DNA from: an uncultured Bacillota bacterium
GTDB taxonomy: Bacteria; Bacillota; Clostridia; Peptostreptococcales; Anaerovoracaceae
Assembly (NCBI GenBank): GCA_949295785.1
Contig: CASFMJ010000087.1
Location: 1-39,680, forward strand
Reading direction: 5' to 3'
Length of the DNA: 39,680 nucleotides
Position numbers and translations under genes: made by a program
The notes under the pieces: model-generated
The model's database searches: none
The model's input: the letters and a program-made list of their open reading frames with translations, nothing else
Told to the model about the DNA's origin: nothing
Shown here: one piece after another, positions 16,543 to 24,842 of the stretch
Layout of the letters: every line of letters starts with the position of its first letter
Numbering within the stretch: position 1 is the first letter of the stretch

Positions 16543-16646
16543 TATTTCTTTTTTCCTTTCTGTATTCCCATAACTGTCCCTGGTCTTTGTCACCTGCATT
16601 TTAAAATATCTGACCATTATCATTTCTGATTATTATATCACACATA

Positions 16647-16675
16647 TTGACTTTATCCATATTGGAAAGTAAAAT
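16647..16675 (+). promoter_or_regulatory. Sigma-70-type promoter of the PHP phosphatase
   Basis: TTGACT (16647-16652) and TAAAAT (16670-16675) are 17 bases apart, giving a start near 16682 and a short leader. This also argues that the true coding start is the ATG at 16698, because an earlier in-frame ATG lies inside the promoter. Confidence 0.65.
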
Positions 16676-16697
16676 TCAAGTTGACGGAGGTACTCTC

Positions 16698-17486
16698 ATG
16701 AAAATAAATCTTCATTCTCACACCACATATTGTGATGGAAAAAATTCAGCGGAAGAAATGGTACTTGCTGCCATAGAAAAAGGATTCGATGTTTTCGGTT
16801 TTTCCGGACACAGCTATACTCCATTTGATGAAAGCTACTGTATGAGTATTGAGGCAACAAAAGCCTATAAAGAGGAAGTCTCTGGTCTAAAGGAAAAGTA
16901 CAAAAAAAATATCCGCATTTTGTGCGGTGTTGAGCAGGATTTCTATTCTGACAGATCCACCTGCGGATATGATTATGTCATCGGCTCAGTGCATGCGTTT
17001 TATAACAGAAAATATGATAAATACATTTATGCCGATTATGACCCGCAGATACTGATAGACTCCTGTGAAAAATATTATGGCGGAGATTTTCTTTCTCTTG
17101 CTGAGGATTATTTTGAAGAAGAATCCCATGTGGCAGAAAAAACAGGCTGCAATATAATCGGCCATTTTGACCTTATAACAAAATTCAATGAGCAGACTAA
17201 AATGTTCGACGAAAGTCACCCTCGTTATATAAATGCGGTTGACAACGCTCTTGCCCGTCTGCTTAAAAGTAATGCTGTATTCGAGATAAATACCGGTGCC
17301 ATGGCAAAAGGCTACAGGACGAGTCCTTATCCTTCAGAGGCCATCCTTCGTAAAATCAACTCAGGAAAAGGCCGGGTCATAATTTCATCTGACACCCATT
17401 CTGCAGATACGGTGGATTACGCTTTTAAAGATGCCTTGAGGCTCGCTGCCATATGCGGTTTTGACACACTCAGCTACCCTGTCTGA
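16698..17486 (+). CDS. PHP-family histidinol-phosphatase-like hydrolase
   Basis: A 262-residue PHP-domain metal-dependent phosphoesterase. The metal-binding motifs are HSHTTYCDG (residues 5-13), FSGHS (about 37), GVEQDFY, GHFDL and SSDTHS. It resembles HisK/HisJ-type histidinol phosphatases, which make histidinol from its phosphate. No his operon surrounds it, so broader phosphoesterase activity is possible. GGAGG lies seven bases before the ATG. The downstream inverted repeat at 17548-17581 may end the transcript. Confidence 0.85.
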   Translation: MKINLHSHTTYCDGKNSAEEMVLAAIEKGFDVFGFSGHSYTPFDESYCMSIEATKAYKEEVSGLKEKYKKNIRILCGVEQDFYSDRSTCGYDYVIGSVHAFYNRKYDKYIYADYDPQILIDSCEKYYGGDFLSLAEDYFEEESHVAEKTGCNIIGHFDLITKFNEQTKMFDESHPRYINAVDNALARLLKSNAVFEINTGAMAKGYRTSPYPSEAILRKINSGKGRVIISSDTHSADTVDYAFKDALRLAAICGFDTLSYPV

Positions 17487-17547
17487 CTTTTTTCTTACCC
17501 GTAACTATCTGACAGATTTACATGTGGATTGTACATAATTATAATGC

Positions 17548-17581
17548 AAGAAAGCGGACAGTATATATCGCCCGCTTTCTT
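17548..17581. terminator. Inverted repeat downstream of the PHP gene
   Basis: AAGAAAGCGG (17548-17557) and CCGCTTTCTT (17572-17581) are perfect 10-bp complements. T-runs are short on both strands. It probably helps end the plus-strand PHP transcript and could also stop minus-strand read-through of the riboswitch RNA. Confidence 0.5.
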
Positions 17582-17623
17582 TAAAGGATGAAAAGTTGGA
17601 AATTATGCCGTTATTATCAGAAA

Positions 17624-17649
17624 CAAAAAAGCACCCGCTTCCGAGTGCT
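17624..17649 (-). terminator. Intrinsic terminator of the riboswitch transcript
   Basis: On the minus strand AGCACTCG and CGGGTGCT pair (one G-U) around a GAAG loop, directly followed by six T. It lies about 97 nt after the riboswitch and precedes any possible gene. Confidence 0.8.
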
Positions 17650-17745
17650 GTGGTATTTTTCTTATTCCCCGCTTTATGAATATGCATAAAACAAATAGTC
17701 ACAAAGAAAAATCTTTCACCGTCCTATCTCAGAAGACCGCTTTTT

Positions 17746-17910
17746 AAAAGTGACAGGTCTACCGACTTAATCTTTATAGCCTACTTGGGCGTCTTCCCGA
17801 GGAGATAGTTTTTCCCCAGTGACCGGCTTAAGAGCCTTGCCCGTTGGTTGATACTACGGTTGCTGAGACACAGTGCCTGATTCTGACAGGACTTCCGAGA
17901 TGTCACTTTT
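17746..17910 (-). promoter_or_regulatory. Cobalamin riboswitch without an adjacent gene
   Basis: On the minus strand a 165-nt element is closed by a perfect 10-bp P1 stem (AAAAGTGACA with TGTCACTTTT). Inside, in the right order, are GGAAGTCC, AATCAGGCACTGTG, GCAACCGTA and GCCGGTCACTGG. GGGAAGACGCC follows, then the B12-box-like AAGTCGGTAGACCTGTCA. This is the cobalamin riboswitch core. It binds adenosyl- or other cobalamins and normally precedes transport or B12-dependent genes. Here a terminator follows and the strand beyond is antisense to the PHP gene, so no coding target is present. It may make a regulatory RNA or be a remnant. Confidence 0.85.
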
Positions 17911-17931
17911 CTTATTCAGTTTCTGTATTCT

Positions 17932-17960
17932 ATCTTAATCTTACTTTGCCATGTTGTCAA
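17932..17960 (-). promoter_or_regulatory. Promoter of the orphan riboswitch
   Basis: On the minus strand TTGACA (17960-17955) and TAAGAT (17937-17932) are 17 bases apart. The predicted start is about 15 nt before the riboswitch P1 stem, so the RNA is transcribed independently of the upstream DUF1275 gene. Confidence 0.7.
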
Positions 17961-17992
17961 GGCCGGATAAACAACTTCACCTCTTTTTCACA

Positions 17993-18820
17993 TCAGTGGC
18001 CATGGGGAGTTTCTTCTATCATATCATGTTCTGTAACTCTGTCGGCATACAAAAGTCCGCTGAATACTATGGCCAGAGGAATGAGAGTGAACCATATGGC
18101 TCTTCCCCGGAACATATTACATAACAATGCAGAAATCACGCCTCCTATAACAAAGAATCCAAGCATTCTGAAATGAGTTTTCATTTTAACACGGCTGTCA
18201 AGGCTGCCTTTGCCCCTGATGTATTTTGACATGGTGAGTCCTATCTGTCTCACATGATTTGTGCAGAATGTAGTGGCCATAGGTATACCCTGAGCCTGCC
18301 TGAAAGTATTATACTGCATGGCACATATGAAATTTATCGTTATCTGTGATATCTGATACGGCGCGCTCTCCGGCAGGAATCCCAGCATGACCACAGCAAT
18401 CATCTCAATGAGTACCAGCAAAGTGTCCCATCTTATGATATGAGTTCTTTTCACAGGCCTTGGTATTATTTCTGAAACTATGGTTCCAAGTAGATATGCA
18501 CTCATGGGCAGCAGATAATAAAGAGCCTGTTTCCACTGGAAAGTTCCTATAGCTATGGCCAGAAAAACAAAGTTGCCGGTCTGAGCATTACAGAAAACTC
18601 CTCCTCTCAGCAAAAAAGTGAATACACCATAAAATCCCGCCACCAGCATAAGCATCAGAAAAACCCATCTGCGCTCACAGGCAAGGTAATATTCCTCTTC
18701 TTCAGCTTTTGTCCGGGCATCTTCTTCAGTATTATCTTCAATGCAGGCATCGGCTTCAAGTCTGTCCGTAAGAATACGCTCACGGCTTTCGATTTCTGCT
18801 TCAGTCCGCTTTTCTTCCAT
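17993..18820 (-). CDS. DUF1275 (YoaK-like) membrane protein
   Basis: About 275 residues. A charged, glutamate-rich N-terminal tail of about 45 residues precedes six or so membrane helices. The DUF1275 signature LRGGVFCNAQTGNFVFLA and later TTFCTNHVRQIG are clear. The start MEEKRTEAE was chosen because AGGAG is eight bases upstream; 13 more residues upstream would include the ribosome site itself. Function of this family is unknown. It follows the HisD/GPH/amidohydrolase operon on the same strand after about 200 bases. Confidence 0.85.
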   Translation of the reverse strand: MEEKRTEAEIESRERILTDRLEADACIEDNTEEDARTKAEEEEYYLACERRWVFLMLMLVAGFYGVFTFLLRGGVFCNAQTGNFVFLAIAIGTFQWKQALYYLLPMSAYLLGTIVSEIIPRPVKRTHIIRWDTLLVLIEMIAVVMLGFLPESAPYQISQITINFICAMQYNTFRQAQGIPMATTFCTNHVRQIGLTMSKYIRGKGSLDSRVKMKTHFRMLGFFVIGGVISALLCNMFRGRAIWFTLIPLAIVFSGLLYADRVTEHDMIEETPHGH

Positions 18821-19017
18821 TGCATTTTCTCCTGTTCCCATAAATCTAGTCGCCTGCATAGGGCTGTAACTATTACATTTTAACGCTTTTTAAACATTAA
18901 TTCAACCAAAATGCAATGGCAAACTAAAAGCAGGCAGAAAAACTCAAAAAAATCACATCAATCTATTACATATTGCACATTTCTTATAAATCGCAGTTTC
19001 ACAGCGGGCCATGGAAA

Positions 19018-20568
19018 TTATACAGCCTGATACACACTCTTGCCTTTTATCACAGTCTCAGCAATTTTTATATCAGCAATCTGATCTGTCTTAACATCGA
19101 AAGGATTTTTTTCAAGTATGACCACATCAGCATCCATGCCTTCTTTCAGCATACCTTTTCTGTCCTCCATAAATCCTATCTTCGCAGCATTTACTGTAAA
19201 CATTTCCAATGCCTCATAAAGGCTTATTCTTTCTGATTCCACCGGGTGCTTCAGGCATATCATGGCTGCTCGCAGCGGTTCCATGGCAGTAACACTGAAA
19301 TCTGAGCCGCCGCCCACAAGAAGCCCTGCATCCAGCACTGATCTGTAAGGGCTGCATCTTTTCACCCGGTCTCCTACAAAGCATCTGTATCCTTCCATAT
19401 CCATGCCCTCACATACTTCGATCAGCAGCGGCTGCATGCCAAGTGAACATCCAAGACGTGCGGCTCTTGCTATGGACGATGCTTTAGGCATCTCAAAATG
19501 CTCTATTCTATGACGGTGATCTTTTCTCGGATATTTTTCCAGCAGTTTTTCATAAACATCAAGTACCATATCAATACCGTTATCGCCTATGGCATGGCAT
19601 GAAAGCTGCATTCCATCTCTGTGAGGTTTTTCAAAATATTCATAGAGCTTTTCTTTTGTCTGAAAAAGCATACCAAATCTGTCAGGATACCCCTCGTATG
19701 GTTCGACCACAGAAGCACTGTATCCGTCAAAGGCCCCGTCAGCAAAGGCACATATACATGTCTCCTTTTTCATCTCATCATCTTCCATCAGTTTTCTTAC
19801 ATTTTCTGTATCATCACAATTTCTTGTCCTGAGCATGGGTTTTACCTCAGTCATAAATTCATCTCTATGGTCACAGAAAAGCCGGAGTATTTTATAATAG
19901 TCCTTGGTGTACACTGTGGTTATTCCATTTGAAACAGCATAGCTGTCTATGTTGTGATATCCATCAAGCAGTTCCTCATCAGAGAACAGATCTATAAGAT
20001 TATCGGCAACTTCCATAAAAGCAGGGTCTGTAACAAATCCTGTCGGATTACCGTTATCATCTGTCTGGATACCTTCCATTGCAGAATCCAGGCTCATTAT
20101 TTTTATTCCCGCACTGTTGAATGCAAAAGGGTGAGTATCGTTATGATAAAGCATTACAGGATGATCCGAAGATACGCTGTCCAGTTCCTCTCTTGTGGGG
20201 AACCTTTTTTCAGCTATATTTTTATCCTGAAATTTCGTGGCAAACACCCACCTGCCTTTCTCTACCGTAGCAGCATATTCTCTCATAACAGAAAGCAGCT
20301 GGCTGATATCTTCTACAGCAGATACATCAACACCTTTCATGAAAGGTCCTGAAGGCACAGCGTGGACGTGAGTATCTATGAAGCCGGGGAAAACAGCTCC
20401 GCCTGCACAGTTCACTGTTCTTTTGGCCTGACAGTCTTTCAGACCTTCCCGGTTTCCCACATATACTATCTTGCCGTCTTTTATACCCAATGCTTCAGCT
20501 ATGGGGTTTTCTCTGTCCATAGTGTATATCATTCCGTATATTACAGCATCCATCTTCACAGTATCCAT
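19018..20568 (-). CDS. YtcJ-like amidohydrolase
   Basis: About 516 residues with amidohydrolase metal motifs GFIDTHVHA (HxH near residue 64), CHAIGDNGID, HRIEHFE and GGGSDFSV. FADGAFDGYSA is the YtcJ/amidohydrolase_3 pattern. Such enzymes hydrolyse amides, formamides or related C-N bonds in the cytoplasm. The start at ATG 20568 follows AAAGGAAAG; a GTG at 20589 overlapping the transporter stop is the alternative. It is the last gene of the operon with a HisD-like dehydrogenase and a GPH transporter, suggesting a catabolic route for an imported compound (inference). Confidence 0.88.
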   Translation of the reverse strand: MDTVKMDAVIYGMIYTMDRENPIAEALGIKDGKIVYVGNREGLKDCQAKRTVNCAGGAVFPGFIDTHVHAVPSGPFMKGVDVSAVEDISQLLSVMREYAATVEKGRWVFATKFQDKNIAEKRFPTREELDSVSSDHPVMLYHNDTHPFAFNSAGIKIMSLDSAMEGIQTDDNGNPTGFVTDPAFMEVADNLIDLFSDEELLDGYHNIDSYAVSNGITTVYTKDYYKILRLFCDHRDEFMTEVKPMLRTRNCDDTENVRKLMEDDEMKKETCICAFADGAFDGYSASVVEPYEGYPDRFGMLFQTKEKLYEYFEKPHRDGMQLSCHAIGDNGIDMVLDVYEKLLEKYPRKDHRHRIEHFEMPKASSIARAARLGCSLGMQPLLIEVCEGMDMEGYRCFVGDRVKRCSPYRSVLDAGLLVGGGSDFSVTAMEPLRAAMICLKHPVESERISLYEALEMFTVNAAKIGFMEDRKGMLKEGMDADVVILEKNPFDVKTDQIADIKIAETVIKGKSVYQAV

Positions 20569-20585
20569 CTTCTTTCCTTTCCGTA

Positions 20586-22028
20586 TCACATTACTTTATC
20601 AAGCACATCATCATCATATGTTTTACCGTCAAGCTTTGCATGATACGCCGCCACCAGTCTGTTATATGTGTTCTTTGTAAGAGGATATCTCACTGCTACA
20701 AAGAATCCAATGAGCAGGATCACCGCAGGTGCTATGCCGTAAAGTACTCGTATAGCATCTATTGTAGCTTCGCTCTGTGTTTCTGCAGCCGAGTCAAATC
20801 CTATAATCTGAAGACCAACTCCTACTACAAGAGACCCCAGGGAATTTCCGAACTTCATAAACAATCCTATAAGGGAAGTATAAAGACCATCAGGTTTATC
20901 GCCGGTTTTTATCTGCTGGATTATGGCCGTATCATAGGACATTGCGTATATCATTGTCCAGTACGCTGAATTACCCAGAGCATAAAGAACTATGCTTATG
21001 TACATTGTAGTGTCGCTTACAGGAAGCAGCATTACCACAATATAGGCAAGCATATATAATATAAGGCCTCCTGCCATTACTGTCTTTTTTTCGGTTCTGT
21101 TTGATACAAAACCTGCCACCAGCACCGCCAGTATGACCAGTATACCCTGAACAAAGTATATACCTGAAGTCTTTGCATCATCATACTGATATACATATGT
21201 AAATACATATATCAGAAGTCCCGAACCCAGTGTCACCACTATATTTACAGCAAAAGTTATTATGAGAAGCTGTCTGAGCGGCTTGTTTACAAAAGCGTTT
21301 TTTGCATTTGCAAAGAACTCTGAGAGAAGCAGTTTTTTACTCTTTTTTTCCAAAACAGCGCCAGACATCAGATTCGGGTTAGCCGGCTCTCTTTTCTTAA
21401 TCACAATACAGCATATATTATATACGGCGATTATCAGTATTCCGTATGTTAGTCCCATTCCTATCCAGCCTGCATTTACGCTGTCAAACAGCCTGGTATA
21501 AAAATCCACTACCATCAGAGTTCCGCTGGTAGCTATAAGTGTTCCCACGCCCATCAGTGATGCGGCACAGGTCCTCAGCTTTGTCCTTTCGTCAAAATCT
21601 TCTGTCAGTTCAGATCCCAGCGAGATATGTGGTATTACACAACTTGTAAGTGTCACCCAGTACAGCGCGTTAACCACTATAAAGTATATGACTTTTGTAG
21701 TCGCAGCCATTTGCATATTGGTAAAAAGCAGCGTTACAGATATGCAAAGAAGCACTGATCCGAACATTATAAAAGGCCTTCTACGCCCCCTGGGATTTTT
21801 TGTTCTGTCAGACCAAAGTCCTATCATAGGGTCAGTTACTGCATCCCAGAGAACCGCTACCATTGATATAACTCCTGCAACAGCCGGCTGTATTCCGGCT
21901 ACTGTTGTAAGAAAAAATGTAAAGAAGGAAAAAAACACATTATATCCTATTCCCTCTCCTATGGCTCCTATACCGTATCCCACGGCTGTACCCGTTCCCA
22001 GTTTTCCGGTTGTTCTTTCTTTTTCCAT
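20586..22028 (-). CDS. GPH (MelB-type) cation symporter
   Basis: A 480-residue, 12-helix major facilitator transporter. MVAVLWDAVTDPMIGLWSDRTKNPRGRRRPFIMFG is the GPH family motif containing the cation-binding Asp residues. These proteins bring in sugars, glycosides or sulfonate-type polar substrates with Na+ or H+. AGGAGAAGG precedes the ATG. It lies between a HisD-like dehydrogenase and an amidohydrolase, which share its operon. The substrate is not readable from sequence. Confidence 0.9.
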   Translation of the reverse strand: MEKERTTGKLGTGTAVGYGIGAIGEGIGYNVFFSFFTFFLTTVAGIQPAVAGVISMVAVLWDAVTDPMIGLWSDRTKNPRGRRRPFIMFGSVLLCISVTLLFTNMQMAATTKVIYFIVVNALYWVTLTSCVIPHISLGSELTEDFDERTKLRTCAASLMGVGTLIATSGTLMVVDFYTRLFDSVNAGWIGMGLTYGILIIAVYNICCIVIKKREPANPNLMSGAVLEKKSKKLLLSEFFANAKNAFVNKPLRQLLIITFAVNIVVTLGSGLLIYVFTYVYQYDDAKTSGIYFVQGILVILAVLVAGFVSNRTEKKTVMAGGLILYMLAYIVVMLLPVSDTTMYISIVLYALGNSAYWTMIYAMSYDTAIIQQIKTGDKPDGLYTSLIGLFMKFGNSLGSLVVGVGLQIIGFDSAAETQSEATIDAIRVLYGIAPAVILLIGFFVAVRYPLTKNTYNRLVAAYHAKLDGKTYDDDVLDKVM

Positions 22029-22049
22029 GGTCCTTCTCCTGTATTGTTG

Positions 22050-23339
22050 TTATTTTTTCATATCATTTTTTTCCATACGTATCCGGGCAGCTCTTGAATG
22101 CCCCATAAGGCCTTCACCCTCTGCCATCTGTGCAACCAGCGGAGCGATCTGCATCATGGCCTCCTTATCCATAGTCTGGCATGTGCACACTTTCAGAAAT
22201 GTTCCTGCCCATACACCTCCCGTATATCTCGCCGCGCCCATGGTCGGAAGAGTATGATTGGTTCCCGAAGCATAGTCTCCGAATACTTCGGCAGTGTTTC
22301 CTCCTATAAACAGTGATCCATAATTTCTCAGACTTTCTGCCGTTTCTTTTTCTCTTTCTTTCTTTACGCTTATCTCCAGATGCTCCGGAGCATAGCTGTT
22401 GGCATATTCTGCAGCTTCATCTATACTGTCTGCCAGAAGCACTTCTCCGAAATCTTTCCATGAGGTTTCTGCTATTTCTCTTGTAGCAAGTTGGTTAAGC
22501 TGTTTTTCCACTGATTTTATCACGGCATAGGCCAGAGATTCATCTGTAGTTACAAGAATTCCTTTTGCCTCCCTGTCGTGTTCGGACTGGGCAAGAATGT
22601 CGGCCGCTATAACATCAGCATCAGCCGTCTCGTCCGCTATCACCAGCACTTCGCTGGGTCCTGCAAGAAAATCTATGCCTATTTTTCCGAAACACTGCCG
22701 TTTAGCCTCGGTCACAAAACTGTTTCCTGGTCCTACTATCATATCAACCGGCTTTATCTGCTCTGTTCCGTAAGAAAAGGCCGCAATAGCCTGAGCTCCT
22801 CCCACTGTGTATATTTCATCTACTCCGGCTATATCCATTGCCACAAGAGTCTTTGGATGTATCCGATCTGTCCCTTTCATTACGGGTGAACATGCAGCAA
22901 TACGCCTTACACCTGCGGTCTTTGCCGGTATTCCCAGCATAAGAGCTGTGGAATACAGCGGGTATCCGCCTCCGGGCACATAACAGCAGCATGAGTCCAG
23001 CGGTATTATACGCTGCCCCAGTCTTATACCGGGGGCCGGGGAAAATTCCTCTATAACTGAAAGTGAGTCCTTCTGCGCCTGTGCAAAGGCTCTTATATTT
23101 GCAGCAGCTTTTTTTATATTGTCAATTTCATCTTTGCTGACAAGGTCATATGCCTGCTGTATTTCTTCCGGCGATACTCTGAGAGTATCTCTTTTACATC
23201 CGTCAAATTTCAGATTATATGCTTTAAGAGCCTTGTCCCCGTTTTTTCTTACATCGGCTATCATTTCCGAAACAGTCATGACGAGACGGCTTCTGTCTTC
23301 TTCAGTGCGCTGTTTTGCGCTTTTTATTGTCTTTAACAT
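22050..23339 (-). CDS. HisD-family alcohol dehydrogenase (histidinol or sulfopropanediol dehydrogenase-like)
   Basis: A 429-residue HisD-fold enzyme. Zinc and catalytic residues are kept: AQSEH (Gln/His ligands), YAPEHLEI (Glu-His base), FGDYASGTNH (Asp ligand) and GLMGHSRAARIR (His ligand). The NAD-binding region has YVPGGGYPLYSTALMLGIPAKTAGV. HisD oxidises histidinol to histidine; the related HpsN group oxidises dihydroxypropane sulfonate. No his genes adjoin. The partners are a GPH transporter and an amidohydrolase under a divergent MerR-type regulator, so a catabolic alcohol substrate is more likely than histidine synthesis. The start has GGAGGAAGG upstream. Confidence 0.87.
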   Translation of the reverse strand: MLKTIKSAKQRTEEDRSRLVMTVSEMIADVRKNGDKALKAYNLKFDGCKRDTLRVSPEEIQQAYDLVSKDEIDNIKKAAANIRAFAQAQKDSLSVIEEFSPAPGIRLGQRIIPLDSCCCYVPGGGYPLYSTALMLGIPAKTAGVRRIAACSPVMKGTDRIHPKTLVAMDIAGVDEIYTVGGAQAIAAFSYGTEQIKPVDMIVGPGNSFVTEAKRQCFGKIGIDFLAGPSEVLVIADETADADVIAADILAQSEHDREAKGILVTTDESLAYAVIKSVEKQLNQLATREIAETSWKDFGEVLLADSIDEAAEYANSYAPEHLEISVKKEREKETAESLRNYGSLFIGGNTAEVFGDYASGTNHTLPTMGAARYTGGVWAGTFLKVCTCQTMDKEAMMQIAPLVAQMAEGEGLMGHSRAARIRMEKNDMKK

Positions 23340-23412
23340 AAATCCTTCCTCCCTTACTTTTCATATTCTATACCTTTTAGCATGCTCATTGTCAACCTCA
23401 CTTTTTCACTTC

Positions 23413-23455
23413 ATCATAATAAAACCTTGAGTTAACTCAAGGTTTATGATATCAT
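23413..23455. promoter_or_regulatory. Divergent overlapping promoters with a 24-bp perfect palindrome
   Basis: A 24-bp perfect palindrome (23422-23445, core CTTGAGTTAACTCAAG) is typical of MerR-family operators. On the plus strand TTGAGT (23427-23432) is 17 bases from TATCAT (23450-23455). On the minus strand TTGAGT (23440-23435) is 16 bases from TATGAT (23418-23413). The palindrome therefore supplies both -35 boxes, so one bound dimer would control both the regulator and the hisD-like operon. Confidence 0.75.
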
Positions 23456-23495
23456 ACCGTTATACACAAGTTATTCCCATAAGGAGATGATACCA

Positions 23496-24734
23496 TTGAG
23501 AATAGGACAGGTTTCAAAGCTATACGGCATTTCAACAGATAATCTCTATTACTATATAAACTATGGTCTGCTTGTACCTCAAAAACCTAAGGGACAGTAC
23601 AATTTTGACCGTCAGACCCTTAAAGATCTTGAACTTATTCTTGAACTCAGGGAAATGAAATTTTCTCTTAAAGAAATACATATGATACTTTCTCTTTATC
23701 GTGTATCCTCTCTGGCCGCTCAAAAAGACATAGAAGATTTAAAGGAAGTTTACAGACGTAAAATACAGGAGTTTAACAGTGACATAGCTGAAACGGAAAA
23801 GAATATAAGAAGCCTTGAGTCAAAGATAAAGCATCTGGATGCTCTGCTCCCCGGAAAAAAATCCCCTGTAGGACTTCCTCTTAGGATGCTGGATCTTTTG
23901 TGCTGCCCTATATGCCGGAAATCATTCGTAATTGAAAATGCATCTATGAATTCAAGGTACATATTTGAAGGCCGGCTGACATGTGAATGCGGGTATAAAG
24001 CTCATATAAAGGACGGTATACTGATTACACCCAACAGGAATACCGATGTCTATGATACTCCCGATCTGGAACGCAAAATGTACAAAGATCTGCCTTCTTC
24101 ACTCATAAGTCTTTTTCAGAATTCATACAACTGGATGACAGAAAAACTTTCTCACATGGATCTATCACAGAAAGTCGTCATTGAAACTTACATAAACGCA
24201 TGGTTTTTCATGCACAATCACCAGCAGTATCTTGATCCATCAGGCAGATACATAGTAGTTGACAAATACCCCGAAATGCTTTTTATGTATAAAAAACTTA
24301 TGGAGCAGCAGGGATTTGACCTGGACATATTATTTATCGCAGACAGCAGTACCTGTCTTCCGCTTAAAGACAGATGCATCGACCTCAATATAGATTATTT
24401 TGCTGTGAATGAACACAATTTCTATCACAACTCGTTTCTTTATGATGAGCTTGCACCCTATATGAAAGATAATGCCAAAATGCTTGGGACTTATTTTTAT
24501 TTTGCAGACGGAAAAAAATCAATGGCTGATCTTTTGAGAGAGTATCCCACATGCTCTCCGGATAACTTCAGTCTTACGTATTTTCTTTCCCATATGAAAG
24601 GAATGATCACAGATCAGGAAGATTGTGGATTCACCACCAGTTCCGGCTCAAATATCGGATTCAGTTTTCACCATGAAGGAGAAAGAATGTATCTGCGTTC
24701 TTATCTTGCAGAAAACAAAAAAGCTCAAAAATGA
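23496..24734 (+). CDS. MerR regulator fused to zinc ribbon and methyltransferase-like domain
   Basis: 412 residues starting at TTG 23496, nine bases after AAGGAG; a nearer ATG at 23487 abuts the ribosome site, and RIGQVSKLYG fits MerR starts. Residues 1-70 are the MerR winged helix (LRIGQVSKLYGISTDNLYYY). A coiled coil follows (about 75-118, KDIEDLKEVYRRKIQEFNSDIAETEKNI, split here by description only), then a zinc ribbon CCPIC...CECG (about 134-164). The remainder resembles a class I methyltransferase, but the usual GxGxG motif I is not visible (KVVIETYINAWF), so it may sense rather than methylate. It is divergent from the HisD-like operon and its likely regulator. Confidence 0.82.
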   Translation: MRIGQVSKLYGISTDNLYYYINYGLLVPQKPKGQYNFDRQTLKDLELILELREMKFSLKEIHMILSLYRVSSLAAQKDIEDLKEVYRRKIQEFNSDIAETEKNIRSLESKIKHLDALLPGKKSPVGLPLRMLDLLCCPICRKSFVIENASMNSRYIFEGRLTCECGYKAHIKDGILITPNRNTDVYDTPDLERKMYKDLPSSLISLFQNSYNWMTEKLSHMDLSQKVVIETYINAWFFMHNHQQYLDPSGRYIVVDKYPEMLFMYKKLMEQQGFDLDILFIADSSTCLPLKDRCIDLNIDYFAVNEHNFYHNSFLYDELAPYMKDNAKMLGTYFYFADGKKSMADLLREYPTCSPDNFSLTYFLSHMKGMITDQEDCGFTTSSGSNIGFSFHHEGERMYLRSYLAENKKAQK

Positions 24735-24742
24735 GCTTTTTT
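24717..24742. terminator. Bidirectional terminator overlapping the MerR-fusion stop codon
   Basis: AAAAAAGCTCA (24717-24727) and TGAGCTTTTTT (24732-24742) form an 11-bp stem. T-tracts exist in both directions, serving the regulator gene and the minus-strand ABC exporter unit. The TGA stop at 24732-24734 lies in the stem. Confidence 0.8.
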
Positions 24743-24842
24743 ATGGTTTTATTTTTCCTATTTGATATTCTGACCCGGCGCCATGATTTTTCATATGCTG
24801 TTATAATATCTGAAACGGTCCGTAACAGCTGCTGTATTCACA

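Noticed and set aside
17505-17702. Minus-strand reading frame of 65 codons after the riboswitch
   Set aside because: It contains the intrinsic terminator and the second inverted repeat, lacks a ribosome site and resembles no protein family.
18913-18927. TGGCAA-N5-AAGC on the plus strand, a weak sigma-54-like element
   Set aside because: Only the GG and GC dinucleotides fit, and it points toward the 3' end of an opposing gene.
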